From the NCBI GenBank assembly GCA_031552845.1, contig JAVBMC010000028.1, positions 62,001 to 126,000 on the forward strand: DNA of 64,000 nucleotides. The letters are read 5' to 3'. Source of the DNA: JAVBMC01 sp031552845 (GTDB lineage Bacteria > Verrucomicrobiota > Kiritimatiellia > RFP12 > DVOR01). The notes beneath the pieces are model-generated. The model was not told where the DNA came from. It saw only the letters and a program-made list of their open reading frames with translations, and ran no database searches. Position 1 is the first letter of the stretch. Every line of letters starts with the position of its first letter. Made by a program: the position numbers and the translations under genes. Below, piece by piece: positions 29,933 through 39,100 of this stretch.

Positions 29933-31366
29933 ATGAGTTTGAAGAAACGGTTTATCTGTCTGCTTGTTTTCTTGTTGTGTTGCGGGAGCGGTTTGCTGGT
30001 GTTGAATGGACCGGTGATTCGGGCAGATTCGGTGGCGTCTGCGAATGAGGAGGTGAGGCCGATTGATTTTATTGTGCGGACAACGGTGGATTATTTTGAG
30101 GCGGTGCGGCAATTCCGTGTGTTGGCACCGGAGCTTGTTGCAGGGGAGAGGTTCAGTGCAGAGACGGCATCGGCGAATCTGTTCTTGTATTATATTACAT
30201 CGCAGTATGGGTTGCATTGGCATACGCCGGAGTTTGATAGTCTGGTTTTGAGTGAGTTTAAAAAGACCTATCCGCCTATTACGCGCGAGGTACTTGAGGC
30301 TGTGCGCGTGCGTTTGGATGAGACGCCGCCGCCTAGGCCTTGGCCGCGTGAGTGGGTGTTGAAATCAGAGTTAGCTATGCCGGAGTATTTTTTGCCGCAT
30401 CCGCGTATTACGCTTATCAATGACAAAACGGTGCTGATTTATTATAAGATCTGTCAGGTTGACGATAGTGCATGGGAGGGGGTTAAGGAGGAATTTCTGG
30501 TGTTCTTTGCAGATGGGCAGCGTCCACCTCAGGCAGTTGCTGCGGCAGAGAAGCAGGAGTTTTTACCAGTGATAGATTTGAAACTGAAGGAGCGCACGAA
30601 TGGCTTCTTCCAGCCTCGTCGTTCAGGTCCTGATCTTTTGTGGAGAACGATGGCCAAGTATTGCTGTGTATTGGCGGATAGCTATCATGAACTGTTATTG
30701 GATGGATTGCAATGCGGGAATCCACAGGTTGAGGAGGGTGCATTTAATTCCTTGCACCATCGGTTTGTCTCGGCGTATTATTTTAATCAACGTGCGCTGC
30801 CGCCGAAGATCGATTATTTGAATCTTTGCTGCATGGCGTTGTCCTCAAAATTGCACGTTGAAGAGAATGAAAAGGTTGTATCTTTTTGGGCACTTGGCAA
30901 CCCGTTCACGATTAAGCATATCAAGCATCGTAATTGTTTTTGTCAAACGGATGAGTTTCTTTCGTTTGGGAAGCGGTTAAAGTTGAAGCTTGATCTGTTT
31001 TGTTTTATGTGGCCTCGTGTAGAGAAACGTTGCGTTGTGGTTCCGCTGACGCGCGAGGACCTCAAGGCTGAAGTATTGTTAAACTTTCAGTTTCTGGGCA
31101 AATGCTCGGACGTGTGGAATGCGCTGTTTGAACAATTGAATGTCGGCCTGCGAATATCGAATAAGATGGGGGGCGTATTGCTGCCTGCCGAGGCGATTGA
31201 AGATTTTAAGCTGCATCCGCCGGTCATTATTCAGAATTCGCGTGATGTACAAGTGGATTCGCAAGTAAAGAAAGCTCAGAAAGCATTTGATAAGACAGCT
31301 GAAAAGATATCTCCAGCGACGCAGAATGACGGGCAGAAAATATCGTCGGGGCAATTAGAAAAGTAA
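29933..31366 (+). CDS. Exported protein of unknown function
   Basis: 477 residues. MSLKKRFICLLVFLLCCGSG begins a signal peptide or membrane anchor ending near residue 30. I do not recognise the rest; it contains TASANLFLYYITSQYGLHWHTPEFD, EYFLPHPRITLINDKTVLIYYKIC and a cysteine-bearing CFCQTDEFLSFGKRLKLKL stretch, and ends in a charged, lysine-rich tail. Start 29933 is chosen from the signal peptide; the longer frame back to 29768 has no coding character. The next gene follows after 8 nt, so these form an operon. Confidence 0.65.
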   Translation: MSLKKRFICLLVFLLCCGSGLLVLNGPVIRADSVASANEEVRPIDFIVRTTVDYFEAVRQFRVLAPELVAGERFSAETASANLFLYYITSQYGLHWHTPEFDSLVLSEFKKTYPPITREVLEAVRVRLDETPPPRPWPREWVLKSELAMPEYFLPHPRITLINDKTVLIYYKICQVDDSAWEGVKEEFLVFFADGQRPPQAVAAAEKQEFLPVIDLKLKERTNGFFQPRRSGPDLLWRTMAKYCCVLADSYHELLLDGLQCGNPQVEEGAFNSLHHRFVSAYYFNQRALPPKIDYLNLCCMALSSKLHVEENEKVVSFWALGNPFTIKHIKHRNCFCQTDEFLSFGKRLKLKLDLFCFMWPRVEKRCVVVPLTREDLKAEVLLNFQFLGKCSDVWNALFEQLNVGLRISNKMGGVLLPAEAIEDFKLHPPVIIQNSRDVQVDSQVKKAQKAFDKTAEKISPATQNDGQKISSGQLEK

Positions 31367-31374
31367 AGGAGCGT

Positions 31375-31788
31375 ATGATGAAGAAACTAGGGTTTGTGTT
31401 ATTGGTGCTTTCCACACTCGGCGTTTTTGTGTGTTGTTGGGCCTCGGACGTTTTTTTGAAATCAGTTGGCTGGGAGGGGCTGTCGCATGAACAACAGTTT
31501 TTGATTGATCGATTGTGCAACTTGATGTGGATTCCACCCGCGCTCTGTATGCTTGGGGGACTTCTCATTACGGCAGGGAGTCTTCGGATGAAGTCCAATG
31601 CCGGACGGTGGTGGATGCTGATTGCCACGTGTAGTATGCTCGCGTTGGGATTGTCCGGGTGGCTCGCTTTGTTTATCAATAGCGTGCTGTTTGCGTTCTT
31701 CCTGACGTTCTATCCCAAAGAGAAAGGGACGTTGACCGATGGTTCGGTTTTTCTGGACGGCATGCAATCCGATAGCGGATGCCGATAA
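31375..31788 (+). CDS. Small membrane protein, unknown
   Basis: 137 residues with about four hydrophobic segments: LGFVLLVLSTLGVFVCCW, IPPALCMLGGLLITAG, WWMLIATCSMLALG and FINSVLFAFFLTF. It starts 8 nt after the previous stop, with AAAGGAG before ATG 31375. No family recognised. Probably cotranscribed with its neighbours. Confidence 0.6.
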   Translation: MMKKLGFVLLVLSTLGVFVCCWASDVFLKSVGWEGLSHEQQFLIDRLCNLMWIPPALCMLGGLLITAGSLRMKSNAGRWWMLIATCSMLALGLSGWLALFINSVLFAFFLTFYPKEKGTLTDGSVFLDGMQSDSGCR

Positions 31789-31821
31789 GGCTGGTGATCG
31801 AGTGTTTTTGAAAGGGGTGTT

Positions 31822-32211
31822 GTGGTGCTTGCTTCGTTCGGTTATTTGCTCTGGGCCGTGTATGCTCCCTTATTCTTACTTTTGGCCTGTGCGTGGGTGT
31901 TTCGTCGTTATCTGACGCTGACGCGTATTCTCTGCATCTGTTGGCTTATTATTTGCCTGTTGCTAGTGGTTTGTGAAGTGGGTTGTAATTCCATTGTGCC
32001 TGTTCGAAGGGTGCGTTGGTTTTCTGTTTTATTGCAGAGCCTATTGCCTATCTTGTTGCCGGCTATCGTCATCATCGTGACTGCTAAAAAAAAGCATGGA
32101 TGGCTGCATGGATTGGCGACGATATTGTGGCTAGTCCCTCCTTCTGTTCTTTTGAGCGAATGGATTTTTAACTACTTTGGCTTCATCAGTCGTTATCAGG
32201 TTATTTGGTAG
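31822..32211 (+). CDS. Small membrane protein, unknown
   Basis: 129 residues with hydrophobic segments covering most of the length (YLLWAVYAPLFLLLACAWVF, LCICWLIICLLLVVCEVGC, LLPILLPAIVIIVTA, ATILWLVPPSVLL). It starts with GTG after AAAGGGG. Together with the two genes upstream it makes a three-gene envelope-associated operon of unknown role. Confidence 0.55.
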   Translation: MVLASFGYLLWAVYAPLFLLLACAWVFRRYLTLTRILCICWLIICLLLVVCEVGCNSIVPVRRVRWFSVLLQSLLPILLPAIVIIVTAKKKHGWLHGLATILWLVPPSVLLSEWIFNYFGFISRYQVIW

Positions 32212-32254
32212 TCTGTTCGTGGAGAGATTTTATGGTCAATGATTGGAGATAGCG

Positions 32255-32335
32255 ATGAAAGCATATTGGTTGTGTTGCGGCGTCCGGTGCCGAGGGCTGA
32301 GGATGGGGCTTTTTGGTGGGGTGGAGAATTGGTAA
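32255..32335 (+). other. Possible 26-residue small ORF before gyrB
   Basis: ATG after a GGAGATAGCG site, ending at TAA. Reading MKAYWLCCGVRCRG at the start. No homology can be judged, so it may be chance. Confidence 0.25.
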
Positions 32336-32351
32336 ATGTGAGCGCTTTGCC

Positions 32352-32380
32352 TTGTCTATTGGGGGGATTTGTGGTATAAT
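32352..32380 (+). promoter_or_regulatory. Sigma-70 promoter of gyrB
   Basis: TTGTCT and TATAAT separated by 17 bp, followed by a leader of about 24 nt with a GAGGAT site before ATG 32411. Confidence 0.8.
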
Positions 32381-32410
32381 TGCGCCTCGTTTTGTAATGA
32401 GGATTTGGAT

Positions 32411-34858
32411 ATGGCCGACGTGACTCAGACTGGAAATTATACCGCCGCGAATATTACCGTGTTGGAGGGGATGGATGCGGTGCGCAAGCGTCCTGCAATG
32501 TATATTGGCGATACGGGCGAGCGGGGGTTTCATCATCTGGTATATGAGGTGGTGGATAACTCGATTGACGAGGCGTTGGCGGGGTATTGCGCGCAGGTGG
32601 AGGTAACGATTAACCCGGATGGGTCGTTGACGGTGAATGACGACGGGCGGGGTATTCCGGTGGATATGCATCCGACGGAGAATCGGCCGGCGTTGGAGGT
32701 GGTGTTGACGACGCTGCATGCGGGCGGTAAGTTTGACGGCTCGAACTATAAGGTGTCGGGCGGGTTGCATGGCGTAGGCGTGTCGTGCGTGAATGCGTTG
32801 AGCGAGTGGATGGAGGTGGAGGTCCGCCGCGACGGGAAGATTCATCGGCAGCGGTTTGAGAGGGGGAGCCCGGCGTCGGAGCTGCATGTGGTGGGGGAGA
32901 CGTCGAAGCGTGGGACGACGGTGACGTTCTTTCCAGACTTGACGATCTTTACGCATCGCGAGGGGTTTAAGTGGGATATTCTGGCGAATCGTTTGCGGGA
33001 GCTGGCGTTTTTGAATAAGGGCGTGGCGATCCGTTTCCGCGATTTGTTACATGAGCCGAACCGTGATGAGCTGTTTCACTTTGAGGGCGGCATTGTCGAG
33101 TATGTGCATTATTTGAATAAGAATAAGACGCCGACGCATCCGGAGGTGATTTATTTCACCGCCATGAAGGATATGATCGATGTGGAAGTGGCGATGCAGT
33201 ATACGGATGCGTATAGCATGCTGGAGTATTCGTATTGCAACAATATCAACACGATTGAGGGCGGGACGCATTTGTCGGGATTCAGGTCGGCGCTGACGCG
33301 TACGGTGAATAAGTATATCGCCGATAATAACCTGTCGAAGAATAAGGAGCTGTCGCTGGGCGGTGAGGATATCCGCGAGGGTATTACCGTGGTGGTGAGC
33401 GTAAAGGTTCCGCAGCCGCAGTTCGAAGGGCAGACGAAGACGAAGCTGGGCAATGGCGAGGTCGAGGGTATTGTCAGCACAGTGGTGAACGATCAGCTGA
33501 CGACGTTCTTTGAAGAGAACCCGATCGTTGTCCGCAAGATTGTAGAGAAGGCGATCCTCGCGGCGCAGGCACGCGAAGCTGCGCGTAAGGCGCGTGACTT
33601 GACGCGGCGCAAGGGTGCGTTGGAGGGCGGCGGCCTGCCGGGCAAGCTGGCGGACTGTTCGGAGCGCGATCCATCGAAGTGCGAGCTGTATATCGTCGAA
33701 GGTGACTCGGCCGGTGGTTCGGCCAAAACTGGGCGTGACCGTGCGACGCAGGCGATTCTGCCGTTGCGCGGCAAGGTGCTCAACGTCGAGAAGGCGCGTA
33801 TTGACAAGGTGCTGAATAACCAGGAAATCCGTAACCTGATCACCGCGATTGGCGCAGGATTCGGCGCGGAGGAGTTTGACTTCTCGAAGGTGCGGTATCA
33901 CAAGATCATCATCATGACGGATGCTGATATCGACGGCGCGCATATCCGTACGCTGCTGCTGACATTTTTCTACCGTCAGATGCCGCAGATCATCGAGCAT
34001 GGGCTGTTGTATTTGGCGCAGCCGCCGCTGTATAAGGTGACGCGCGGCAAGCGCGAGGAATATATTGATAACGATGCCGGACTGACGCGCCGTTTGCTGA
34101 CGCTGGGCTGCGACGATATCAAGGTGCGCTTGGCGGATGGACGTGAGATTACAGGGGAACCGCTGGCGAAAATGCTGGAGCTGTTTGCGGCACTGGAATC
34201 GACCTTGAAGCTGGTCGCGCGGCATGGCATCGACACAAAGGCCTATTTGCAGGCGGTTCAGAATAATGATTTCCCGCGGTCTATGGCGATTATCGGGCAT
34301 GGAAATAAAGCGCAGGTTAAGTTTGCGTTGAATGATGACCAACTGACGGCTATCCGTCAGGAAGCGGAGCAAAGCATTGGCGAAGCGATTGATTTGGCAA
34401 CCACGCAGGTGACGGCCTATTCAGTGAACCAAACGGCGCAGTTCCGTTGGATCGAAGTATTCCACTCCAGCCGCTTGCACCGCGAGTTCGCGGCCATTGC
34501 CGAGTTGGGCTATGGGTTCATACCGCAACAGTTCCTCGGGACAGGTGAGCCCTGCGCAACCATCTGCGACGGCAACAAGTCGACACCCGCAGCATCTTTG
34601 GCGGATGTGCTGGATGCTGCACGTGACCGCGGCAAAAAAGGCTTAGAGACGACCCGCTTCAAAGGTCTCGGTGAAATGAATGCCGAAGAGCTGTTCGCCA
34701 CGACGATGGATCCAACCAAACGGCGGATGCTGCGCGTCAAGCTGGAAGACGCCGTCAGTGCAGACGCCATGTTCACTCTTTTAATGGGTGACGACGTCGA
34801 GCCGCGCCGCCGCTTCATCGAAGAAAACGCCATCAACGTCAAGAACCTCGACGTCTAA
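32411..34858 (+). CDS. gyrB: DNA gyrase subunit B
   Basis: 815 residues. GHKL ATPase domain: EGMDAVRKRPAMYIGDT, VVDNSIDEAL, DDGRGIPV and GGLHGVG. The TOPRIM domain has EGDSAGGSA and later DADIDGAHIRTL. The C-terminus carries KRFKGLGEMN-type and PTKRRMLRVKL motifs, typical of GyrB. ParE is less likely, given length and motif order. I place the start at 32411 because MADVTQTGNYTAANITVLEG matches other GyrB beginnings and a promoter fits. gyrA is not in the window. Confidence 0.97.
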   Translation: MADVTQTGNYTAANITVLEGMDAVRKRPAMYIGDTGERGFHHLVYEVVDNSIDEALAGYCAQVEVTINPDGSLTVNDDGRGIPVDMHPTENRPALEVVLTTLHAGGKFDGSNYKVSGGLHGVGVSCVNALSEWMEVEVRRDGKIHRQRFERGSPASELHVVGETSKRGTTVTFFPDLTIFTHREGFKWDILANRLRELAFLNKGVAIRFRDLLHEPNRDELFHFEGGIVEYVHYLNKNKTPTHPEVIYFTAMKDMIDVEVAMQYTDAYSMLEYSYCNNINTIEGGTHLSGFRSALTRTVNKYIADNNLSKNKELSLGGEDIREGITVVVSVKVPQPQFEGQTKTKLGNGEVEGIVSTVVNDQLTTFFEENPIVVRKIVEKAILAAQAREAARKARDLTRRKGALEGGGLPGKLADCSERDPSKCELYIVEGDSAGGSAKTGRDRATQAILPLRGKVLNVEKARIDKVLNNQEIRNLITAIGAGFGAEEFDFSKVRYHKIIIMTDADIDGAHIRTLLLTFFYRQMPQIIEHGLLYLAQPPLYKVTRGKREEYIDNDAGLTRRLLTLGCDDIKVRLADGREITGEPLAKMLELFAALESTLKLVARHGIDTKAYLQAVQNNDFPRSMAIIGHGNKAQVKFALNDDQLTAIRQEAEQSIGEAIDLATTQVTAYSVNQTAQFRWIEVFHSSRLHREFAAIAELGYGFIPQQFLGTGEPCATICDGNKSTPAASLADVLDAARDRGKKGLETTRFKGLGEMNAEELFATTMDPTKRRMLRVKLEDAVSADAMFTLLMGDDVEPRRRFIEENAINVKNLDV

Positions 34859-34883
34859 CGCGGGGCTTATATTTAACGCCCAT

Positions 34884-34938
34884 TGGCCAGAAATCCGGCG
34901 GCAGTTTGTTAAACAGGCTGTCTGCCGGAAATTGGTAT
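34884..34938. other. Inverted repeat after gyrB
   Basis: TCCGGCGGCAG pairs with CTGCCGGA across about 17 bases. There is no T-run, so terminator activity is uncertain. Confidence 0.4.
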
Positions 34939-34987
34939 ACTGGTACTCCTGCCTTTACGGTTAGAGCTGTTTTCAACAGTTTCTAGC

Positions 34988-35016
34988 TTGCAACATTTCT
35001 TTGGACGTGCTATCAT
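34988..35016 (+). promoter_or_regulatory. Sigma-70 promoter of the 35109 gene
   Basis: TTGCAA and TATCAT with a 17-bp spacer, 92 bp before the start codon. Confidence 0.6.
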
Positions 35017-35108
35017 ACCTTTAATGGTTGAATGCTAAAGGGCAGAAATTTGCATGTGCCATGCAACTGGAAGGTGTTTGCGTGACGAGTCTCTAAAGGA
35101 GTCGAACT

Positions 35109-36089
35109 ATGAAAACGATACATTGGGTTGTAGTGTGTTTGATGAGCACGATGGCGGGTGCCAGTTACGGCGCAGACGGTAATTGGACGAACTTCGCGGC
35201 GGGACCGCATAGTTGGTTTGATGTCGATTGTTGGTCGAATGGGATTGTCGCCAATGGTTCGGGCACTACCATGGCGTTTGTCTCGAGAACGGCAGGAGAT
35301 ATCACGATTCTCATTGATGATGATCTGACATTGGGTGGAATAATATCCAATACAGTGATTGTTTCGCAAACGTTATTGGGTGTAGATGGACATCGCCTTA
35401 CTGTCGAGAATGAGGGGACGGCTATTTTTAATCTTGGAGCATCTCAGAATAATCCGAAGATTTGGGTGCCGTTGGTTTTGTCAAATACGGATCTCCAACT
35501 GACAAAAACTGTCTCCGGTTCTCGTAGTAATACAATATTGCTGGGAGGCGGCATCAGTGGTGTTGGAAACGTGGAGCTGTATTTGGAAACATCAGCAGCA
35601 GAACGATATTATCCCGTGCAATATATCGTGACAAATACACCGCTGACATTTACCGGAACATTGACTTTGACCGGGGTGTTGATTGGTACATTAACAGAGA
35701 GGACCTTGCTCACAAATGCTTGGTTTGAAATGTATACGACCAATCTGTGCAGTGGCGGAACTATGATTAATGGCGCGTATGTTAAAGCGAACACAGAGGG
35801 GGCTTTTGGTACTAAGTCCGTGAGGTTGACATCCACTGCTCGATTGGATTTGCAGAAGTCGCTTGTGTTGGAGGGCGGAAGTGATTTATATTTGATGTCG
35901 GATGCGAATGGTTCTTCCAAGGTTTATCTAGGTGTCGCTGACTCGACGAACGTGGTGCAGTGTTTGTATTTGAATGGTGTGAAGCAGTCGACGGGTATTT
36001 ATAGTGCTGGGACGCATCCGCAGTATTTCGCTGAAGCCGGAGTGTTGAAGGTGAAGGGCGAGAAGCAGACTGTGCTGTTGTTGAACTAA
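35109..36089 (+). CDS. Secreted passenger-repeat-type protein
   Basis: 326 residues: a signal peptide (MKTIHWVVVCLMSTMAGASYG), then WTNFAAGPHSWFDVDCW and repeated beta-strand-rich runs (ILLGGGISGVGNVELYLE, NTPLTFTGTLTLTGVLIG, LDLQKSLVLEGGSDLYLM) like the passenger repeats of autotransporters. No translocator barrel follows. The end is QTVLLLN, a loose match to the VL(Q/E)LF tails of the three giant proteins downstream. AAAGGAG precedes the ATG. Likely surface-associated. Confidence 0.62.
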   Translation: MKTIHWVVVCLMSTMAGASYGADGNWTNFAAGPHSWFDVDCWSNGIVANGSGTTMAFVSRTAGDITILIDDDLTLGGIISNTVIVSQTLLGVDGHRLTVENEGTAIFNLGASQNNPKIWVPLVLSNTDLQLTKTVSGSRSNTILLGGGISGVGNVELYLETSAAERYYPVQYIVTNTPLTFTGTLTLTGVLIGTLTERTLLTNAWFEMYTTNLCSGGTMINGAYVKANTEGAFGTKSVRLTSTARLDLQKSLVLEGGSDLYLMSDANGSSKVYLGVADSTNVVQCLYLNGVKQSTGIYSAGTHPQYFAEAGVLKVKGEKQTVLLLN

Positions 36090-36140
36090 TCGATGCCGGT
36101 GCTGTTTTCCAAAACCATTTAAATAGTCAGGGAGGCCGGG

Positions 36141-39100
36141 ATGAAGCGGTTGTGTGTTGTGTTTTGTTTGTTGGCGTGGGGTGTTGGTGCGGTGCCGGGT
36201 GAGATTAAATTTACGCTCAAGGAGCCGCGGCATGTGACGCTGGCGGTGGATTCGGCGCAGGGGGTGCGCGTCCGGAATCTGTTGGCGGATACGCCGTATC
36301 CGGCGGGCGAACATACGGTGGAGTGGGATGGCCGCGATGATGCCGGGAAGAAACTGCCGCCGGGTGATTATAAGTGGACAGGGCTGACGCATGCACCGAT
36401 TCATGCGCTGTATGAAGGTGCTTATTCCCACGGCACACCGCCGTGGTCGTACGGAACAACGGGCGGTTGGACGGCTGACCATAGTTACGTGGCGGCGATT
36501 GTCAATGCACAAGGCGTGATGCTGTTGGGCTCGACGGAGTCGGAGTGGGGCACCGGCGGGTTGATCGGCTGTACGCCTGATGGTCGCAAGCTGTGGGGTA
36601 AACGTTGGTTGGACGGCAAGCCGTGGGCGGGTGCTGACGCATTGGTGACGGACGGCAAGCGGGTCTTTGCCGGTTCGTATGTTCAGGCCGAGGGACCGGT
36701 GTGGGAGATAAATCCGTTGACGGGCGAGTGCAAAATTGTTTGGCAAGCGAAGGGTGATATTCCGGCGTCGTTGCGTAATGTGGTGGGTGCGCGTGAGGGA
36801 TTGGAGGCGCCGCGTTTCCGCTTGGCGGGTTTTATTGACGATGAGCTTTTTCTGACGGATATCTTTGGCAAGCTGCCTTATACCTACGTTTTTAAAATCG
36901 GCACGGAGTTCGGCGCACCATTGACGTTTGACCGTGCTTTGAATGTGCGGGCTTGGCAGTTGATTAAAACTCCGGGCGGGCAGACGCTGGCGATTGTCAA
37001 CCGCCAGATTGTCGCGCTGGATACGAAGACCGGCTCCACGAAAGATTTCATTGCAACGGGTCTCTCCAATCCGTATGACCTTGTTGCCGCCGCCGATGGT
37101 ACGCTCTATGTGTCTGACATGGGCGCCACGGGAATGCATGCTTTCAATCCTTACGCGCAGCTCAAAGAACGCGCATTGCATTTTGAGGGCGAAGCGTCGC
37201 ATCAGATTAAGTTGTTCACTGTCGCCGGTAAACCGTTGTCAGTGTGGGGACGTAAAGGCGGACAGCAGCCGGGATTAGTCAACCCGAATGATTTCTGGCG
37301 GCCTGCTGGTTTGGCGTTTGATCCCAAGGGACGCCTTTGGGTGAGCGAGATGACGTATCAGCCCAAGCGCGTGAGCGTTTGGGAGCCTGCCGGTGCTAAG
37401 GGGAAACAGAAGTTGGCCGCACAGTTTATCGGCCCTGGCACTTATGGCGGCGGCGGCGTGATGGTAAATCCGGACAAGCCGTGGGAGATTATGGACACGA
37501 ACTACGGCACGGTGTTTGATGTGAATCTGGACAAGCAGACGTATGATGCCGTGAGCTTTCCGTTTCGCCAGATTCTTGCCCGTAAAGAACATGCTGTGAA
37601 TGAAGGGCTGCCATTTGACGGCAAACCGACGCGCGCTTTCCCGCTCGAAGGCCGTACCTTCGCGGTGATGCAGGGCGGATATGAACACGGCCCCGAGGCG
37701 ACATGGGAACCATACTCCTGCACCGCCGCAGGCGTGGTCGGTATCGGCGAGTATACGAACAACGTCTTCCGTCCGCTGGGCGCGTTTGGCAATGTCCCCT
37801 TTATTATCCGCATGCGCGAGCTTGATGCGCGCCGCGAAGTACAGTGGGTGCCGAAGGCGGTGATGACCGCGGCGAAGGCACTGCCCGACTGGCCGCGCTT
37901 GGCGCGTTCGGTTGGACTCAACCCTGCTGCAACGGACACGCTGCATCTTGAACACAAACGCGGCAGTCCCGATTGGATTGTCAACCCGTGGCCGCGTGAG
38001 ATCGGCGGGTTTAAATGGACGGATGCCAATGGCGATGGTTCCATGCAACCCGAAGAGATTGTCTTCTTTCCGATGGGTGATGCCGACCGTGTGACCTTCA
38101 GTGATAATCTGGATGTCTACCTGCCGCAACCCAAAAAGCATGGCGATGGAACGTTGGTATTCAAACGCGAAGGATTCAATGCCTGCGGTGCGCCAACTTA
38201 TCCCGACAAGCCATCGCGTGTGCTTGCAGGCGTGACCGATGTCCGTTATATTGCGCCCGATGGTTCGCTCTTGACGATGAACTCGCTACGCGACCGCGAT
38301 GGCAAACCGGTTTGGACCTATCCGGCGGATCCGCGCGGCGCACGTGACCTCGGTGCTGAAGGCGAAAATTTGTTGGAGCGCGGCACCATGCACCGTCTGC
38401 ACGCGCTGCGCGGTGTGGCTCCGCTTGAAAAGGAGCAGGGCGACGTCATGTGCGTACAGTCAACGGATGGCATGCTCTACTTCCTCACGCGTGAAGACGG
38501 GCTGTTCATTACAACGCTCTTCCGTCCCTTTGCATTCGCGGCGGGATGGGACAGTATTCCGCAGGCGGCCCGCGGCATGCGGCTGGATGAGTATTCCTTG
38601 CAGGACGAATGTTTCAACGGCTCGTTCCAACAAGCGCGCGCCTCCGGCAAAGGATTTGAAAAGGATGGCTATTATCTAATCGGTTTTGGGCGTTCGGCGA
38701 TTGCGCGTGTGACGGGATTGGATAGCGTGACGCACCTGCCGGGCGGGACGGTTTCGTTGATGGAAGGGGTCGGGCTTTATGCCGCCGCACGTGTTGAGAA
38801 ACCCAAAGGTGATTCGCTCAAGACCCGCGCCATTGACCGTGAACCGTTGGAAGTCAAATACGGCACGCCCCCACAGACTTGCATTTACATTGCGGGCAGT
38901 CCCATCCGTTTTGCGTGGGACAAGCGCGGCCTCATCATCAAGGCCGAGGTTGCCGATGTCACGCCGCGCCTGAACAAGAGCGGCGATCAGACGATGCTGT
39001 TTGCGACGGGCGATGGCGTCGACCTCTTCTTCAAATCCCCCAAGTACAGACGCATCCGAATCGTGCTGGCACCCACGCCGCAAGCCATCGTGGCCGATGC

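Noticed and set aside
33047..34372. 441-codon minus-strand frame opposite gyrB
   Set aside because: Antisense shadow; gyrB motifs run across the whole region.
35928..37202. 424-codon minus-strand frame opposite the propeller gene
   Set aside because: Antisense shadow with arginine/histidine-rich composition.
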